From contig JAHYIW010000021.1 in the NCBI GenBank assembly GCA_019429445.1, forward strand, positions 1 through 60,463: a stretch of 60,463 nucleotides of DNA, in the 5' to 3' direction. This document shows, piece by piece, positions 49,714 through 59,254 of this stretch. A program made the position numbers and the translations under genes. Position 1 is the stretch's first letter. Each line of letters begins with the position of its first letter. The notes below the pieces were generated by a model, which saw only the letters and a program-made list of their open reading frames with translations, did not search any database and was not told where the DNA came from. Source of the stretch: Desulfuromonadaceae bacterium (GTDB lineage Bacteria; Desulfobacterota; Desulfuromonadia; Desulfuromonadales; JAHYIW01).

Positions 49714-50925
49714 TTATGGACGTTGTCCGGAGACAACCGCCCAGGCGGTCAGCGCCGCCTCACGTGAGGCCCGCACATCGTGGACACGCAGCAACCGAAC
49801 TCCGGCAGCGACGGCCAAAGCCACTGTCGCCAGGGAACCATACAAACGCTGCACGGGATCATCCTCGCCGAGGATGGTGCCGATGAAACTTTTGCGCGAC
49901 GTTCCGAGCAACAGCGGACGCCCGAGGCTGTGCAATTCATCAAGGTGGCGCAACAGTTCCAGATTACCGGCGACATCCTTGCCAAAACCGATCCCCGGAT
50001 CGACGGCAATCCGCTCCACTTGTACCCCGGCGGCCAGGGCGCGGGACAGGCTGTCGCGCAGCCCACTGATCACCTGTCCAAGCAGGTCCGGGTATTTCGT
50101 GTCGTGCTGCATGGTCTCGGGTCGACCGCGCGTGTGCATCAGGATCAGTCCGGCCGAACTCGCGGCAACCACCTTGGCCATCTGCGCATCGAACTGCAAT
50201 CCGCTGATATCGTTGACGAATTCAACCCCTGCGGTCGTGGCCGCTACCGCTACGCCACTTTTGCTGGTATCGATCGACAACGGCAGAGCAAACTCGGCAT
50301 GGAGCGCTTCGATTATCGGGATGACCCGATCAAGTTCTTCTTCGACCGACACGGCCAGGGCACCGGGGCGCGTACTCTCGCCGCCGACATCAATCAGGTC
50401 CGCCCCCTCGGCGACCATTTCACCGGCACGCATCAGCGCCGCATCGACCCGGTTGTAACGGCCACCATCGGAAAAGGAATCGGGCGTTGCGTTCAAAATG
50501 CCCATGATTCGTGGCCGGGAGAGGTCAAGTTCGACCGTCCGCCCGCGCAACAATGTCGCCGGTTTGTCCAGCCACGCCAGCAACTGAATCAGCTCCTGAC
50601 CAAGATCCGCCAGGCCAAACGGCTGAACGCCGAGCCGCCGGGCCAACAGTTCCAACTGCTTGAGGGTCCCGATCAGAATAACATCTGTCGTCGGCAGGGA
50701 ACAAGCAACAGTGCCGCGCGCCACAGCAGTATCGCCGCCAAGTGCCAGCATCTCCTGCTTGAGGATATTGGCCGCCCGACACGGCACCCGGTCGATCTTC
50801 ACCAGCCGCAAAAGCATTTTCGCCGTCATCCGCTCAATGCCGACAGGATCGACGCCGAGCGTCTTCAGTTCATCTCGCGCTGCGGCGTCGTCGGCAACCT
50901 TCAGCAAACGGGTGGCGAACGTCAT
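49714..50925 (-). CDS. folP: Dihydropteroate synthase with N-terminal extension
   Basis: A 403-residue protein. The C-terminal 270 residues are a dihydropteroate synthase, which joins p-aminobenzoate to the pterin in folate synthesis: M-G-I-L-N-A-T-P-D-S-F-S-D-G, D-V-G-G-E-S-T-R-P-G, and G-T-S-R-K-S-F-I-G near the end. About 130 extra residues precede it (L-K-T-L-G-V-D-P-V-G-I-E-R-M), an unassigned domain often fused to FolP in Desulfuromonadales. It overlaps ftsH by one base (TGATG). Confidence 0.93.
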   Translation of the reverse strand: MTFATRLLKVADDAAARDELKTLGVDPVGIERMTAKMLLRLVKIDRVPCRAANILKQEMLALGGDTAVARGTVACSLPTTDVILIGTLKQLELLARRLGVQPFGLADLGQELIQLLAWLDKPATLLRGRTVELDLSRPRIMGILNATPDSFSDGGRYNRVDAALMRAGEMVAEGADLIDVGGESTRPGALAVSVEEELDRVIPIIEALHAEFALPLSIDTSKSGVAVAATTAGVEFVNDISGLQFDAQMAKVVAASSAGLILMHTRGRPETMQHDTKYPDLLGQVISGLRDSLSRALAAGVQVERIAVDPGIGFGKDVAGNLELLRHLDELHSLGRPLLLGTSRKSFIGTILGEDDPVQRLYGSLATVALAVAAGVRLLRVHDVRASREAALTAWAVVSGQRP

Positions 50926-52862
50926 CAGGCCGGCGGATCCTCCGGATCATCCTGCTGCTCTTCCGGTGCATTCGTTGTCTGCGCACCGCTTTGATCAGCG
51001 TCTGCCGCAGGTGCCGATTTTTTTTGCGTCGCCGCCGGTGCAACCGGGGCAACATAAACTTCGACCGGAGGGAGCGTCTCTCCCTCGACCAGCGCATTGA
51101 CTTCAGCCCCGTCGAGGTTTTCACGCTCCAGCAGCGCATCGGCAACGCGAAGCAGCCCTTCGCGATTGTCGGTGAGAATTTTCTTGGTGCGGTCATACGC
51201 CTGTTGGACGATGGCGCGGATTTCGGTATCGATCTCGATCGCCGTGGCTTCACTGTAATTCTTGGTATGCGCCATATCACGTCCAAGAAAAATTTCGCCT
51301 TGTTTTTCACCGAAGGCCAACGGTCCCAACGTGTCGCTCATCCCCCACTCACAAACCATGCGCCGGGCAACGATCGTTGCCCGCTCAATATCGTTACTGG
51401 CTCCAGTGGTGATACTGCCAAGCAACAGATCCTCGGCAATCCGACCGCCCAGCAAGGTGCAGATATGTGCCTGCAACCCTTCCTTGCTCTGATTGTATTT
51501 TTCCTCGCGCGGCAGATACATGGTGATCCCCATGGCGCGCCCGCGCGGAATGATCGATACCTTGTGCACCGGATCAGCATCGGGCAGGAAGAGCGCAACA
51601 ACCGCGTGCCCGGCCTCGTGATAGGCGGTTACTTTCTTTTCATCTTCGGTAATCACCATCGAGCGCCGCTCGGCACCCATCATCACCTTGTCCTTGGCCG
51701 CTTCAAGATCTTCCATATCGACCGTCTGCTTATCGGCCCGCGCTGCCAAAAGTGCGCCCTCGTTGACCAGATTGGCCAGATCGGCACCGGAAAAACCTGG
51801 TGTTCCCTTGGCAATAACCTCCAGATTGACATTCTCGGACAGCGGCACCTTGCGGGCATGTACCGTAAGAATTTTGAACCGTCCCCTGATGTCGGGATGC
51901 GGAACCACCACCTGCCGGTCAAAACGACCGGGACGCAGCAGGGCGGGATCAAGCACGTCGGGGCGGTTGGTCGCAGCAATCAGAATAACCCCCTCATTCG
52001 ACTCGAAACCATCCATCTCGACCAGTAACTGGTTGAGGGTCTGTTCGCGCTCGTCGTGTCCACCGCCGAGACCCGCCCCGCGGTGCCGACCAACCGCATC
52101 GATTTCGTCGATAAAAATGATGCACGGCGCATTTTTTTTCCCCTGTACAAAGAGATCGCGCACCCGGCTGGCACCGACTCCGACGAACATTTCGACGAAA
52201 TCGGAACCGGAAATTGAGAAGAACGGAGCCCCTGCTTCGCCGGCAATGGCCCGCGCCAGCAAGGTCTTGCCGGTCCCCGGCGCGCCCACCAGCAACACCC
52301 CTTTGGGGATGCGTCCACCGAGGCGGGAAAACTTCTTCGGATCCCTGAGAAACGAAACGACCTCTTCGAGTTCGTCCTTGGCTTCATCGATCCCGGCAAC
52401 ATCATCAAACGTCACCCGCGCCGACGTCTCATTGAGCAGTTTCGCCCGGCTCTTGCCGAAGCTCATCGCCTTGCCGCCACCCGACTGCATCTGCCGCATG
52501 AAGAAAATCCATACGCCGATCAGCAACAGGATCGGTCCCCAGGAAACCAGCAGGGTAAACCAGAAACTGCGATCCTCATCCGCGCGGGCCTGAATCACCA
52601 CGCCACGTCCGCGCAGTTCAGTAATCAGGTTCGGATCATTCGGCACAAACGTCTTGAATGCGGTGTCGTCCTGATAATGACCCTCGATATTCTGACCCTG
52701 AATCGTAATATCCCTGACGCTGCCCGACTCGACTTCGGCCATGAAAGTTGTATAGGTTATCGGCTTCTGCCCCTGATCGCGCTGGGTCATCATATTGAAA
52801 AGCATGATCATGACCAGTGAGATCACCAGCCAAAGCGCAATATTCTTGTAAAATTGGTTCAC
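50925..52862 (-). CDS. ftsH: ATP-dependent zinc metalloprotease FtsH
   Basis: A 645-residue membrane protease. It has two membrane helices (about 7-25 and 107-127), an AAA+ domain with Walker A G-A-P-G-T-G-K-T and second region of homology, and the zinc site H-E-A-G-H. FtsH removes damaged membrane proteins and short-lived regulators, including sigma-32 in enteric bacteria, so it may act on the RpoH encoded at the other end of this window. It ends in an Ala/Pro/Gln-rich tail of about 45 residues with P-V-A-P-A-A. It lies 106 bp after tilS and overlaps folP. Confidence 0.97.
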   Translation of the reverse strand: MNQFYKNIALWLVISLVMIMLFNMMTQRDQGQKPITYTTFMAEVESGSVRDITIQGQNIEGHYQDDTAFKTFVPNDPNLITELRGRGVVIQARADEDRSFWFTLLVSWGPILLLIGVWIFFMRQMQSGGGKAMSFGKSRAKLLNETSARVTFDDVAGIDEAKDELEEVVSFLRDPKKFSRLGGRIPKGVLLVGAPGTGKTLLARAIAGEAGAPFFSISGSDFVEMFVGVGASRVRDLFVQGKKNAPCIIFIDEIDAVGRHRGAGLGGGHDEREQTLNQLLVEMDGFESNEGVILIAATNRPDVLDPALLRPGRFDRQVVVPHPDIRGRFKILTVHARKVPLSENVNLEVIAKGTPGFSGADLANLVNEGALLAARADKQTVDMEDLEAAKDKVMMGAERRSMVITEDEKKVTAYHEAGHAVVALFLPDADPVHKVSIIPRGRAMGITMYLPREEKYNQSKEGLQAHICTLLGGRIAEDLLLGSITTGASNDIERATIVARRMVCEWGMSDTLGPLAFGEKQGEIFLGRDMAHTKNYSEATAIEIDTEIRAIVQQAYDRTKKILTDNREGLLRVADALLERENLDGAEVNALVEGETLPPVEVYVAPVAPAATQKKSAPAADADQSGAQTTNAPEEQQDDPEDPPA

Positions 52863-52968
52863 TTTTCCCCCTGTGGTAGGTTATTTTCATGTCGCACGGA
52901 ATGATGCATGTCATGACGCATTAAACCTTTTGAACTTACCATAATTATTCACCCGCGACAAGAATCAA

Positions 52969-54324
52969 TCACGGCAAAGCTGGCTCAAAAGCAACCCTCA
53001 GCACCGGTACTTCACTCGGTGTCGGCCAATGGCTGTCACAACGTCTTAAACCGGGAATCCAAAGGATGTCCTCCCCGACCAGCAGCGGCCACGACCGGCG
53101 CCGTTCGCGTTCAATCTTTGCGTCGATAAACAGTTCTTTCAACTTACGGCTTCCCGCTCCGCCTGCCGGTTGCAAACGGTCGCCGGGTTGGAACGAACGG
53201 ATCGTCAACGGAAAAGACAGCGTCGCAGCAGAAAACTCAACCGCCAGGGGATCTTCTCCTTGCGGCGGTCCGTAACTGAAAACCAGTCTGTCCCCCTGTG
53301 GAAGATCGATGATTCCCGGCCCGGCCACGATCACGCTGAACGGTTGACACGACGGCGCAGCCGTCCGTAACCATAATTCGCTGTAACGACGTGCCGCCCA
53401 TACTCCGGGCAGATCGAGTTCCGCCTGACTGCTGCCGTGCAAAAGCCGCTCAAGTGCAGCGATCTGCGGTGCCGCCAGGGTCATCACCGACCCGCGAACC
53501 ACCCCCAGAGCATGACGCAACACGCGTCGACGCACCCCCCGGTGAAGTGCTTGCAGACCGGCGACAGAAAGGCGCAGACCGTCGCGGGAATCGGTCAGCA
53601 AGCGATCAAAGTGCTTTGCAACCACCCCCGACCAGAAGTCTTCCTCGACCGCCAGACGCTCCGCCAGCGCGACCAGATGTCTATCGATGCGGGGATTAAA
53701 TTCACGCAATTGGGGCAGCAACTGGTGGCGAATCCGGTTACGGGTGAAAGTGATATCGCGATTGCTGACATCCTCACACCAGTTGAGATGATGTTCAGCC
53801 GCATACCCTTCGATATCCGCTCGGGTAACCCTTAATAGCGGGCGGATGCAGGCCCCGTGGTGGAGGCGCATTCCGGCCAGACCACTGGCACTGCTCCCGC
53901 GCAGCAGCCGATGCAGAACTGTTTCAGCCTGGTCATCGGCATGATGCCCCAAGGCAATGACCTGACAATTATGTTGCCGCGCAACCCGGCACAAAAAATC
54001 GCGCCGCGCCTGGCGCCCGGCCTCTTCCAGCCCCGTTCTCTGTGCGGCGGCAAGTGCCGGGACATCAATCCGTTCAGTTGTCAGCTGGACAGCGAGACGG
54101 TCACACAGGTCGATAACGAACGCGGTATCTTCCGCACTGTTCCTGCGTATAGCATGATCCAGATGGGCAGCGTGGAGCGTAACAGGGAGGCGCGGAGCAA
54201 GGGCATGCAACAGATGCAGCAGGACGACCGAATCAATCCCGCCGGAAACGGCAACCAGAACGGCATCCCCGGAATCCACCAGATGCTCGCCAAGCAAAAG
54301 ATCATACACGGTTTCCTGTATCAT
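52969..54324 (-). CDS. tilS: tRNA(Ile)-lysidine synthetase
   Basis: A 451-residue PP-loop enzyme that turns C34 of the CAU-anticodon tRNA(Ile) into lysidine. The PP-loop motif is V-S-G-G-I-D-S-V-V-L near residue 28, and the family middle segment G-H-H-A-D-D-Q-A-E-T is present, followed by TilS C-terminal domains. Start ATG 54324 begins the family N-terminus; an upstream in-frame ATG runs into the tRNA terminator. It follows a tRNA-Met gene on the same strand. Note that this tRNA is the methionine one, not its substrate. Confidence 0.95.
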   Translation of the reverse strand: MIQETVYDLLLGEHLVDSGDAVLVAVSGGIDSVVLLHLLHALAPRLPVTLHAAHLDHAIRRNSAEDTAFVIDLCDRLAVQLTTERIDVPALAAAQRTGLEEAGRQARRDFLCRVARQHNCQVIALGHHADDQAETVLHRLLRGSSASGLAGMRLHHGACIRPLLRVTRADIEGYAAEHHLNWCEDVSNRDITFTRNRIRHQLLPQLREFNPRIDRHLVALAERLAVEEDFWSGVVAKHFDRLLTDSRDGLRLSVAGLQALHRGVRRRVLRHALGVVRGSVMTLAAPQIAALERLLHGSSQAELDLPGVWAARRYSELWLRTAAPSCQPFSVIVAGPGIIDLPQGDRLVFSYGPPQGEDPLAVEFSAATLSFPLTIRSFQPGDRLQPAGGAGSRKLKELFIDAKIERERRRSWPLLVGEDILWIPGLRRCDSHWPTPSEVPVLRVAFEPALP

Positions 54325-54368
54325 AGCGCAACCAGTTCTCGCGGCAGATTTACTTACAGGATTAAAAC

Positions 54369-54407
54369 GACGAAAGCCCTCAACCGTCGCCGGAGAGGGC
54401 TTTCGCA
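54369..54407 (-). terminator. Terminator after tRNA-Met
   Basis: CGAAAGCCCTC (54371-54381) pairs with GAGGGCTTTCG (54396-54406) and is followed on the - strand by a T-rich GTCGTTTTAA. It lies just before tilS, so the tRNA and tilS are separate transcripts or tilS is read through. Confidence 0.75.
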
Positions 54408-54410
54408 AGA

Positions 54411-54487
54411 TGGTGGCGGTGCAGAGATTTGAACTCCGGACACTGCGGATATGAGCCGCATGCTCTAACCAACTGAGCTACACCGCC
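54411..54487 (-). tRNA. tRNA-Met (anticodon CAT)
   Basis: The - strand shows a full cloverleaf of 77 bases with CCA encoded: acceptor stem GGCGGTG / CACCGCC, D-arm with AGCTCAGTTGG, anticodon stem TGCGG / CCGCA with loop CTCATAT (anticodon CAT), and TPsiC loop TTCAAAT. The acceptor is GGCGGUG as in elongator tRNA-Met. tRNA-Ile2, which also has a CAT anticodon before TilS action, has C4-C5 in that stem, so this is not Ile2. It is not initiator, as the anticodon stem lacks the GGG/CCC pairs. Confidence 0.92.
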
Positions 54488-54588
54488 GAAAACGATCTGC
54501 AACCTCCCTCCGCCGGGAGGCAGTCTTTCTTTCGTAATATCGGGGGGTTGTCATCTATCTCAGGCGACCTTTCCCCGATCGGGGCTCT

Positions 54589-54618
54589 TATATATCCCAA
54601 CCCGACAAAGGTTGTCAA
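54589..54618 (-). promoter_or_regulatory. Promoter of tRNA-Met
   Basis: On the - strand TTGACA (54613-54618), 18 bases, TATATA (54589-54594). The discriminator is GC-rich (CCCCGATCGGGG follows), as in stringently controlled stable-RNA promoters. Confidence 0.65.
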
Positions 54619-54669
54619 GGGGAAAACCGGCGCAACTCCCGCGAGCGCTCAATTTTTCGATTGTTCAGC

Positions 54670-56379
54670 TTAACCGCGAAATAACAGCGCACGCAGAATC
54701 CCCAGCCATTTAAAATTGTTTACATGTCGCCGCCAGAACAGCTCGCGCTTGTCACACACCGTCGACACGCTGAAATCATGAATTTCGCCACGCAGCAGTT
54801 CAAGTTCATGTGGATCAAGGGCCATGCCACTGTCGCTACAGTGGCGCAGCCGGGTTTCAAGCTCTGCAGCTTGACGAATACGCGCAGCGACCGCCTGTCC
54901 ACGCCCCTTGTTGATGCGCCCGTAACGCAATTTCAGTGCATTGAGGGCAGCAGCAGCGGTGTAGGTGACATCAACCAGTTCATCACGTGACATGGCGGTT
55001 GTCTCATAATTGAGAATGCTCCGCCAGGACGGCTGCACCAGCAATGCGCGATGCTCTTCGAGAGTCCGGGCAAAGAGCGTGTAACCGAATTTTTCGGGAT
55101 TTTCAAAGCATTGACTGCCGGGATCGGCAAAGGGACCCATCGGCGAGATAAAACAGGACAGACGTGGATCGGAAGCGGCAAAGAGCTGTTCACAATAGTC
55201 GATGGTTTCCATCACTGAGCGCTGTGTCTGTTCGGGAAGACCGATCATAAAGAACACATCGAGGCGATGACAGCGCAATTTCAGTGCTGCGGCGATCACC
55301 CTTTCCATCTCGGCATTGGTATAAAAGAATTTCTCGTTCTGCACCTTGCGAAGCGCCTCGCAATGACTCTCCGGGGACAGCTCCAGACTCCAGTTGGCAA
55401 CGTTTTGGTCAATCGCCTGAAGACAGCTGAGCGCTGGCATGGCAAAAAACTCGAAGATAATCTCATTGTTGATCGTTACTTTCCCCAGCCGCGTCAAAGT
55501 CTCCAGCGCATAATCCTCTCCCGCCTGATACAGATCGCCGACGAGAAAAATCGGGCCCTTCGAGATGCGCGCGATATCGACAATATTTTTCACCAGATTT
55601 TCAGGACTGCGAAAGGTCGGTTCGTGGCGGGCGTTGATGCGTCGGTTGGCTTGCTGGGAACCCCCGCAGGTAAGGCACTCGTGGGCGCACCCCTTGACGG
55701 TAAAGACCGCTGTGATCGGGTTCTGCCACCAGCCGTTAAAAGGGAGAACACTTTGCAGGTCACGATAACGCAACACCATCCTGATCATCTGCACCGGATT
55801 GAGATCGACCGGTTCGGGGGGGTGGGGAGTGGTGCTTAACGGATTGACCTGTACCTTGCCAGCGACCTTCCAGGTCAGATTCGGCACCCCGGTCGGTGTT
55901 TCTCCTGCCCTGAGCTTCGTCAGTAAAGCATAGAGCTGCGCTTCGATCGCATCACCACGCAAAACGTAATCGACCGCCGGATACTGAATGAGTTCTTCGT
56001 GAAAATAGCTTGACGAAAGTCCGCCGAAAATAATCGGCACATCGGGGTGGCACTCCCTGGCCAATTTTGCGATTTCAATCGAGCCGTGAGCGTGAGGGAG
56101 CCAATGCAGGTCGATGCCGATGGCGTGCGGTTTGAGCCGGGAAAGAAAGGTGCGCACATCGAAATCAAGATCATTCATCATGCGCAAGGCCAGATTGACA
56201 ATACGCACCTTGAAGCCGCGCGCTTCAAGGTAACTGGTCATGGTGAGGAACCCGAGGGGGTACATCTCAAAGACCGGAGAGGAGGGGATCAGATCACTGA
56301 TCGGACCATACATGATCGACTTTTGCCTGAAATCATAGACGCTGGGCGGATGAAGCAGGAGCAGGTCGATTTGTGCCAT
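54670..56379 (-). CDS. B12-binding radical SAM protein (TIGR04190-like)
   Basis: A 569-residue protein with an N-terminal B12-binding-like domain (residues about 1-160; H-P-P-S-V-Y-D-F-R start) and a radical SAM domain with the cluster motif C-A-H-E-C-L-T-C-G. The C-terminal part includes V-D-V-T-Y and an Arg/Lys-rich end, W-R-R-H-V-N-N-F-K-W-L-G. I match it to the family around TIGR04190, whose function is unknown. It lies between valS and tRNA-Met, 57 bp after the valS stop. No partner gene is nearby. Possibly a lipid or cofactor modification enzyme, but that is not supported by sequence. Confidence 0.8.
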   Translation of the reverse strand: MAQIDLLLLHPPSVYDFRQKSIMYGPISDLIPSSPVFEMYPLGFLTMTSYLEARGFKVRIVNLALRMMNDLDFDVRTFLSRLKPHAIGIDLHWLPHAHGSIEIAKLARECHPDVPIIFGGLSSSYFHEELIQYPAVDYVLRGDAIEAQLYALLTKLRAGETPTGVPNLTWKVAGKVQVNPLSTTPHPPEPVDLNPVQMIRMVLRYRDLQSVLPFNGWWQNPITAVFTVKGCAHECLTCGGSQQANRRINARHEPTFRSPENLVKNIVDIARISKGPIFLVGDLYQAGEDYALETLTRLGKVTINNEIIFEFFAMPALSCLQAIDQNVANWSLELSPESHCEALRKVQNEKFFYTNAEMERVIAAALKLRCHRLDVFFMIGLPEQTQRSVMETIDYCEQLFAASDPRLSCFISPMGPFADPGSQCFENPEKFGYTLFARTLEEHRALLVQPSWRSILNYETTAMSRDELVDVTYTAAAALNALKLRYGRINKGRGQAVAARIRQAAELETRLRHCSDSGMALDPHELELLRGEIHDFSVSTVCDKRELFWRRHVNNFKWLGILRALLFRG

Positions 56380-56436
56380 GGATCCTCCGGGTTAACGGCG
56401 AATACCAGGGGCGGGAGGTGACGCCCGCCCCTGCTA

Positions 56437-59094
56437 TTAACAGAGGGCCTGCATTCGTTGCAGACTTTCATCGAGAATCTTCAGCTTTTCTTCCGCCGCC
56501 AGTAATTTGCTGCGATCTTTATCCAGGACTTCCGCCGGAGCATTGGCAACAAACTTCTCGTTCGAGAGCTTTTTACTGAACAGATCAACGTCTTTCTGCA
56601 CCTTCGAAATTTCTTTTTCGAGACGTTTGATTTCCTCGGCGACATCGACCAGCCCGGCCAGTGGCAAGAGGACTTCGACATCGCCCACCACCTGTGTTGC
56701 GGCCTTCTCCGGTCGAGCAACTGCAACGCCACAGGTCAGTTCGCCGACTCGCGCCAGCGGGGTGAGGTAAGCGGCATTTTCATTGATGATCGCCGCCACC
56801 TCCGCCGTTTTGCAATCGAGAATCGCGACGATCTGTTTGCCCGGCGGGACGTCCATTTCGCCGCGAATATTGCGAATCGCCTTGACCACTCCCATGACAA
56901 TTTCCATCCGCTTTTCACCTGCGGCATCAATCGGGAAATCGTCCCCTTGAGGGTAACCTGCCTGCATAATTGAGGCACAGGGACGTTCCCCCGGCAACGT
57001 TTGCCAGATTTCCTCGGTGATAAACGGCATAACCGGGTGCAGCAGGCGCAGCAACTGCTCAAGGACGGTATAAAGAACGCCCTGCACCCGTTCTTTGGCA
57101 ACGCCGTCGTCACCATAGAGGTCCCCTTTGACCAACTCAATATACCAGTCACAGAAATTGTGCCAGGTAAAGGCGTAGAGGAGACTGGCGACTTCGTTGA
57201 ATTTGTACGCCGCCAGTGCCGCAGCAACCTCTTTGGCGGTCGCGGCCAGCCGCGCCAGAATCCAGCGGTCAGCGGGGGACAGATCGTCACGCTGCACGTC
57301 GATGGTCGCCGGGTCGAAATCCTCCAGATTCATCAGGCTGAACCGCGCGGCGTTCCACAGTTTGTTGGCAAATGCTTTATAACCACCAATCCGCTCGGTC
57401 GAGAGTTTGATATCCCGCCCCATCGCTGCAAATGCGGTCAGCGTAAAGCGAAAGGCGTCGGCACCGTATTCGTCGATGATCAACAGCGGGTCGATGACGT
57501 TGCCTTTGCTTTTCGACATCTTCTGCCCCTGCGCATCACGGACCAGCGCATGGATATAGACATCCTTGAACGGCACTTCGCCCATGAATTTGCACCCCAG
57601 CATCATCATGCGCGCCACCCAAAAGAAGAGGATATCGAAACCGGTGACAAGGCAGGAGGTCGGATAGAATTTCTGGAGTGTTGCGGTATTTTCCGGCCAC
57701 CCCATGGTTGAAAACGGCCACAGCGCTGAAGAAAACCAGGTGTCAAGAACATCCGTTTCCTGGCGGATGTTGGTTGAACCGCAGTGAGCACAGCGGGTGG
57801 CATCCTCACGGCTGACGGTGATCGCGTCGCAATCGTTGCAGAACCACGCCGGGATCCGATGCCCCCACCAGATCTGGCGACTGATGCACCAGTCCTGGAT
57901 ATTGAACATCCACTCGTAATAGGTCTTCTCCCACTGCGCCGGAATAATGCGCGTGTCACCGTCCTGCACCGCCTTGATCGCCACCTCAGCAAGCGGTTTG
58001 ACCGCCACATACCACTGCTTGCTCATGAACGGCTCAATGACAGTCCGGCAGCGATAACATTCACCGACGGCGTTGGCATAATCATCGATCTTTTCAAGCA
58101 AATGAAGATTTTCGAGGTCGGCGACCACGTTGGCCCGCGCCTCGTAACGCTCCTGCCCGCAATAGGGGCCGCCATTTGCGTTGATCACCCCCGACTCATC
58201 GAGGATCGTGATAAATTCCAGATCATGGCGCTTGCCGATCTCGAAGTCGTTAAAATCATGTGCCGGGGTGATCTTTACCGCACCGGAGCCGAAGTCCATA
58301 TCGACGTATGCGTCGGCAATGATCGGGATGGCGCGATTGACCAGCGGCAACAGTACGGTTTTGCCGATCAGCTCGGCATAGCGCTCATCTGCTGGATTGA
58401 CCGCTACGGCACTGTCACCGAGCATTGTTTCCGGACGCGTGGTGGCCACCACCAGAGTGCGGTCTGTCCCCTGTACCGGATAACGCAAGTGCCAGAGGTG
58501 CCCTTTTTTATCCTCGTGTTCGACTTCAAGATCAGAGAGTGCCGTGTGACAACGCGGACACCAGTTGATCAGCCGATTATCGCGATAGATCAACCCCTCT
58601 TCGTGCAGCTTGACAAAAACCTCACGCACCGCCGTCGACAAACCATCATCCATGGTGAAACGTTCGCGCTGCCAGTCACATGAGGCGCCAAGGCGTTTGA
58701 GCTGATTGATGATCTGTCCGCCCGACTCCGTACGCCATTGCCAGACCCGCTCGACAAATTTTTCACGCCCGAGACAATGGCGATCCATCCCCTCTGCGGC
58801 CAGCTGTTTTTCGACCACGTTCTGGGTGGCAATCCCGGCATGATCGGTGCCGGGCATCCACAGCACTTCGTGCCCGGTCATCCGCTTCCAGCGGACCAGA
58901 ATGTCTTGCAATGTATTGTTGAGCGCGTGCCCCATGTGCAGCACACCGGTGACATTGGGGGGGGGGATAACAATGGCGTAGGGAGGTCGCGAAGAATTCT
59001 CATCGGCGTGAAACACCCCCTGCTCTTCCCAAATAGTGTACCACTTTCGCTCGACATCCCGGGGGTCGTAGCCTTTCGGCAGTTTGGCTTCCAT
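56437..59094 (-). CDS. valS: Valyl-tRNA synthetase
   Basis: An 885-residue class I synthetase that loads valine on tRNA(Val). It shows the HIGH motif as P-N-V-T-G-V-L-H-M-G-H and K-M-S-K-S-K-G-N, an editing domain, and an Arg/Lys-rich coiled coil at the end (A-E-E-I-K-R-L-E-K-E-I-S-K-V). ATG 59094 begins with the usual M-E-A-K-L-P-K-G-Y-D-P. AAAGGATC lies upstream. It is preceded by the Pro/acidic protein gene and its terminator, so it has its own promoter. Confidence 0.97.
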   Translation of the reverse strand: MEAKLPKGYDPRDVERKWYTIWEEQGVFHADENSSRPPYAIVIPPPNVTGVLHMGHALNNTLQDILVRWKRMTGHEVLWMPGTDHAGIATQNVVEKQLAAEGMDRHCLGREKFVERVWQWRTESGGQIINQLKRLGASCDWQRERFTMDDGLSTAVREVFVKLHEEGLIYRDNRLINWCPRCHTALSDLEVEHEDKKGHLWHLRYPVQGTDRTLVVATTRPETMLGDSAVAVNPADERYAELIGKTVLLPLVNRAIPIIADAYVDMDFGSGAVKITPAHDFNDFEIGKRHDLEFITILDESGVINANGGPYCGQERYEARANVVADLENLHLLEKIDDYANAVGECYRCRTVIEPFMSKQWYVAVKPLAEVAIKAVQDGDTRIIPAQWEKTYYEWMFNIQDWCISRQIWWGHRIPAWFCNDCDAITVSREDATRCAHCGSTNIRQETDVLDTWFSSALWPFSTMGWPENTATLQKFYPTSCLVTGFDILFFWVARMMMLGCKFMGEVPFKDVYIHALVRDAQGQKMSKSKGNVIDPLLIIDEYGADAFRFTLTAFAAMGRDIKLSTERIGGYKAFANKLWNAARFSLMNLEDFDPATIDVQRDDLSPADRWILARLAATAKEVAAALAAYKFNEVASLLYAFTWHNFCDWYIELVKGDLYGDDGVAKERVQGVLYTVLEQLLRLLHPVMPFITEEIWQTLPGERPCASIMQAGYPQGDDFPIDAAGEKRMEIVMGVVKAIRNIRGEMDVPPGKQIVAILDCKTAEVAAIINENAAYLTPLARVGELTCGVAVARPEKAATQVVGDVEVLLPLAGLVDVAEEIKRLEKEISKVQKDVDLFSKKLSNEKFVANAPAEVLDKDRSKLLAAEEKLKILDESLQRMQALC

Positions 59095-59176
59095 GACAAA
59101 AAGATCCTTTTAAATTATGGTTAAATCACTCTTGTGTAGCGCTGAAACACGGCGTGACCCGCCCGCAAAGAACGTG

Positions 59177-59215
59177 CAAAAAGGGAAAAGGGGATTGTAA
59201 CAATCCCCTTTTCCC
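59177..59215 (-). terminator. Terminator of the Pro/acidic-rich protein gene
   Basis: AGGGAAAAGGGGATTG (59182-59197) pairs with CAATCCCCTTTTCCCT (59201-59216) around TAA; on the - strand a TTTTT run follows. It lies about 40 bases after the stop codon. Confidence 0.8.
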
Positions 59216-59254
59216 TCGTCAATATACAACACAGCCTGACGCGCAGTGATGAAG

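Noticed and set aside
49780-50994. 404-codon + strand frame opposite folP
   Set aside because: Complement of a well-supported folP; no conserved features.
54411-54487. Reading the CAT-anticodon tRNA as tRNA-Ile2, the TilS substrate
   Set aside because: The acceptor stem is GGCGGUG as in elongator tRNA-Met; Ile2 has C4-C5. Adjacency to tilS is tempting but not enough.
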